Shown here in pieces: positions 15,794-16,603 of a DNA stretch of 16,603 nucleotides; the stretch's first letter is position 1, and each line of letters begins with the position of its first letter. The translations under genes and the position numbers were made by a program. Origin of the DNA: Hyphomicrobiales bacterium (GTDB lineage Bacteria; Pseudomonadota; Alphaproteobacteria; Rhizobiales; JAJFHC01); assembly GCA_021775835.1 (NCBI GenBank), contig JAJFHC010000201.1:1-16603 (forward strand), written 5' to 3'. The notes beneath the pieces were generated by a model. The model was not told where the DNA came from. It made no database searches and saw nothing but the letters and a program-made list of their open reading frames with translations.

Positions 15794-16336
15794 ATGAGCA
15801 ACCCCGTGACACTTGCGGTGACCGACCATGTGCCCCTGGCAGGCAAAGCCCGCTATGAAGCGCTGGTCGAAGAGTTGCATCAATTGTTCCAGACGCAGGA
15901 CGGCTTTTTATCGGTTGACATCGTGCGGCACAATCGTCCGCATCAGGTCGAATATACTGTATTGTTGCGATGGTCTGATGAGGTTGCCGCGGTGCGATGG
16001 CGGCGGGACAAGATCATTCGCGAGAAGCTCACCCAGATCGAGGCAATCACCGGCGGCACCGCGCAAATTGTTCAAGCCACCGGGCTTGGTATGTGGGTTG
16101 ATCACGCCGAGGGCCTGGCACCCAACCTTCCACCGGCCTGGAAGCGCGCCGTCATCAGCGTTGTTGCCGTTTATCCGATGCTGATGCTTTTGACGGGGCT
16201 GGGCGCCCCGATTATTGGAGGACTGCCACAATCCCTGCAGATGTTAATCATCGTGATTGTGTTGTCTACACTATTGACGTGGCCGATCATGCCTTGGCTT
16301 AGCAAAGCGCTGCGCCCTTGGCTAATGGCGAAGTAA
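15794..16336 (+). CDS. ABM-domain protein with C-terminal membrane segments (COG3224-like)
   Basis: A 180-residue protein with two parts. Residues about 1-100 look like a dimeric alpha-beta barrel ABM (antibiotic biosynthesis monooxygenase) domain: VTLAVTDHVPLAGKARYEALVEE, then TQDGFLSVDIVRHNRP and EYTVLLRWSD. Residues about 118-136 and 147-165 are hydrophobic and probably membrane-spanning, with PPAWKRAVISVVAVYP before the first, as in COG3224 proteins. I chose ATG 15794 (MSNPVTLAV) because similarity begins there; no clear Shine-Dalgarno sequence precedes it, and an in-frame GTG at 15749 falls inside the hairpin. The activity is unknown; the family name does not imply antibiotic synthesis. 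It is the last gene of the pirin unit and may depend on translation of the hydrolase gene. Confidence 0.88.
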   Translation: MSNPVTLAVTDHVPLAGKARYEALVEELHQLFQTQDGFLSVDIVRHNRPHQVEYTVLLRWSDEVAAVRWRRDKIIREKLTQIEAITGGTAQIVQATGLGMWVDHAEGLAPNLPPAWKRAVISVVAVYPMLMLLTGLGAPIIGGLPQSLQMLIIVIVLSTLLTWPIMPWLSKALRPWLMAK

Positions 16337-16603
16337 CCTCAGGGGGCTGCAAGAATGCGCCTCGACTATGACCAATGTGGATGTCCGCAATGGGCCATGA
16401 ATGCCCTTGCCCGGTCGGTCAAACCAACGGTGAAAACGCACTCGAAAGCAGACGTTTCGCCCCAGTCTTGCTCGGAATTTCCGGTTCAGCCCTGATAACG
16501 GACTCTATCCGAGTAGGCCTACTACTTCCGAAAAGTGCCAGAAACAGAATTTCAACAAGCCGGATGCAGTGGTCGCTAGCACCCAATCCAAACTGCATAG
16601 ATA
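16337..16603. other. 267 bases without a supported gene at the right edge
   Basis: I see no recognised coding region, RNA gene or terminator. A 59-codon minus-strand frame (16419-16598) begins with ATG, but I find no convincing ribosome site or family resemblance. The stretch may be ordinary intergenic DNA. Confidence 0.5.

Noticed and set aside
16419..16598. 59-codon minus-strand open frame at the right edge
   Set aside because: It has no convincing ribosome site and no recognised family; it was not listed as a gene.

Overview
The window comes from a bacterial chromosome, most likely an alphaproteobacterium. The G+C content is moderate (I estimate 55-60% by eye), most genes have strong GGAG-type ribosome sites, and the left-edge pckA looks alphaproteobacterial. 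No rRNA, tRNA, CRISPR array or insertion sequence was found, and the exact taxon cannot be fixed from the sequence alone.

Layout. (1) 1-807, minus: 5' two-thirds of ATP-type PEP carboxykinase, cut by the window edge. (2) 1072-3122, minus: a coupled pair of succinyl-CoA synthetase/malate thiokinase-like subunits whose nucleotide and phospho-histidine machinery is intact but whose carboxylate-binding loops are changed. (3) 3123-3453: divergent control region with two copies of the palindrome TGGTATACCA, one near each promoter side. (4) 3454-13252, plus: one long operon, tctC-tctB-tctA (tripartite tricarboxylate-type transporter), a GntR/FCD regulator, oxc (oxalyl-CoA decarboxylase), frc (formyl-CoA:oxalate CoA-transferase), a stand-alone formyltransferase resembling the N-terminal domain of ALDH1L 10-formyl-THF dehydrogenases, and fhs (formate-THF ligase). 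It closes with a clear intrinsic terminator at 13284-13319. (5) 13379-16336: an unrelated module, a LysR regulator divergent from pirin, a YcaC-like isochorismatase-fold hydrolase and a membrane-anchored ABM-domain protein. (6) 16337-16603: no gene that I can support.

How the main part works together. Oxc and Frc define oxalate catabolism: oxalyl-CoA is decarboxylated to formyl-CoA, and the CoA is passed back to oxalate with release of formate. The transporter is probably the oxalate uptake system. Fhs links formate to 10-formyl-THF, with ATP spent or, in reverse, gained. The ALDH1L-like protein sits between Frc and Fhs and could connect formyl-CoA or 10-formyl-THF to the folate pool. The divergent SucCD-like ligase is a candidate ADP-forming oxalyl-CoA (or formyl-CoA) ligase that would prime the CoA cycle or recover ATP. 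The GntR protein is the obvious candidate to bind the twin operators. The assignments of oxc, frc and fhs are firm. The roles of the ligase and the formyltransferase are inference, and they are the most promising undescribed part of the window.
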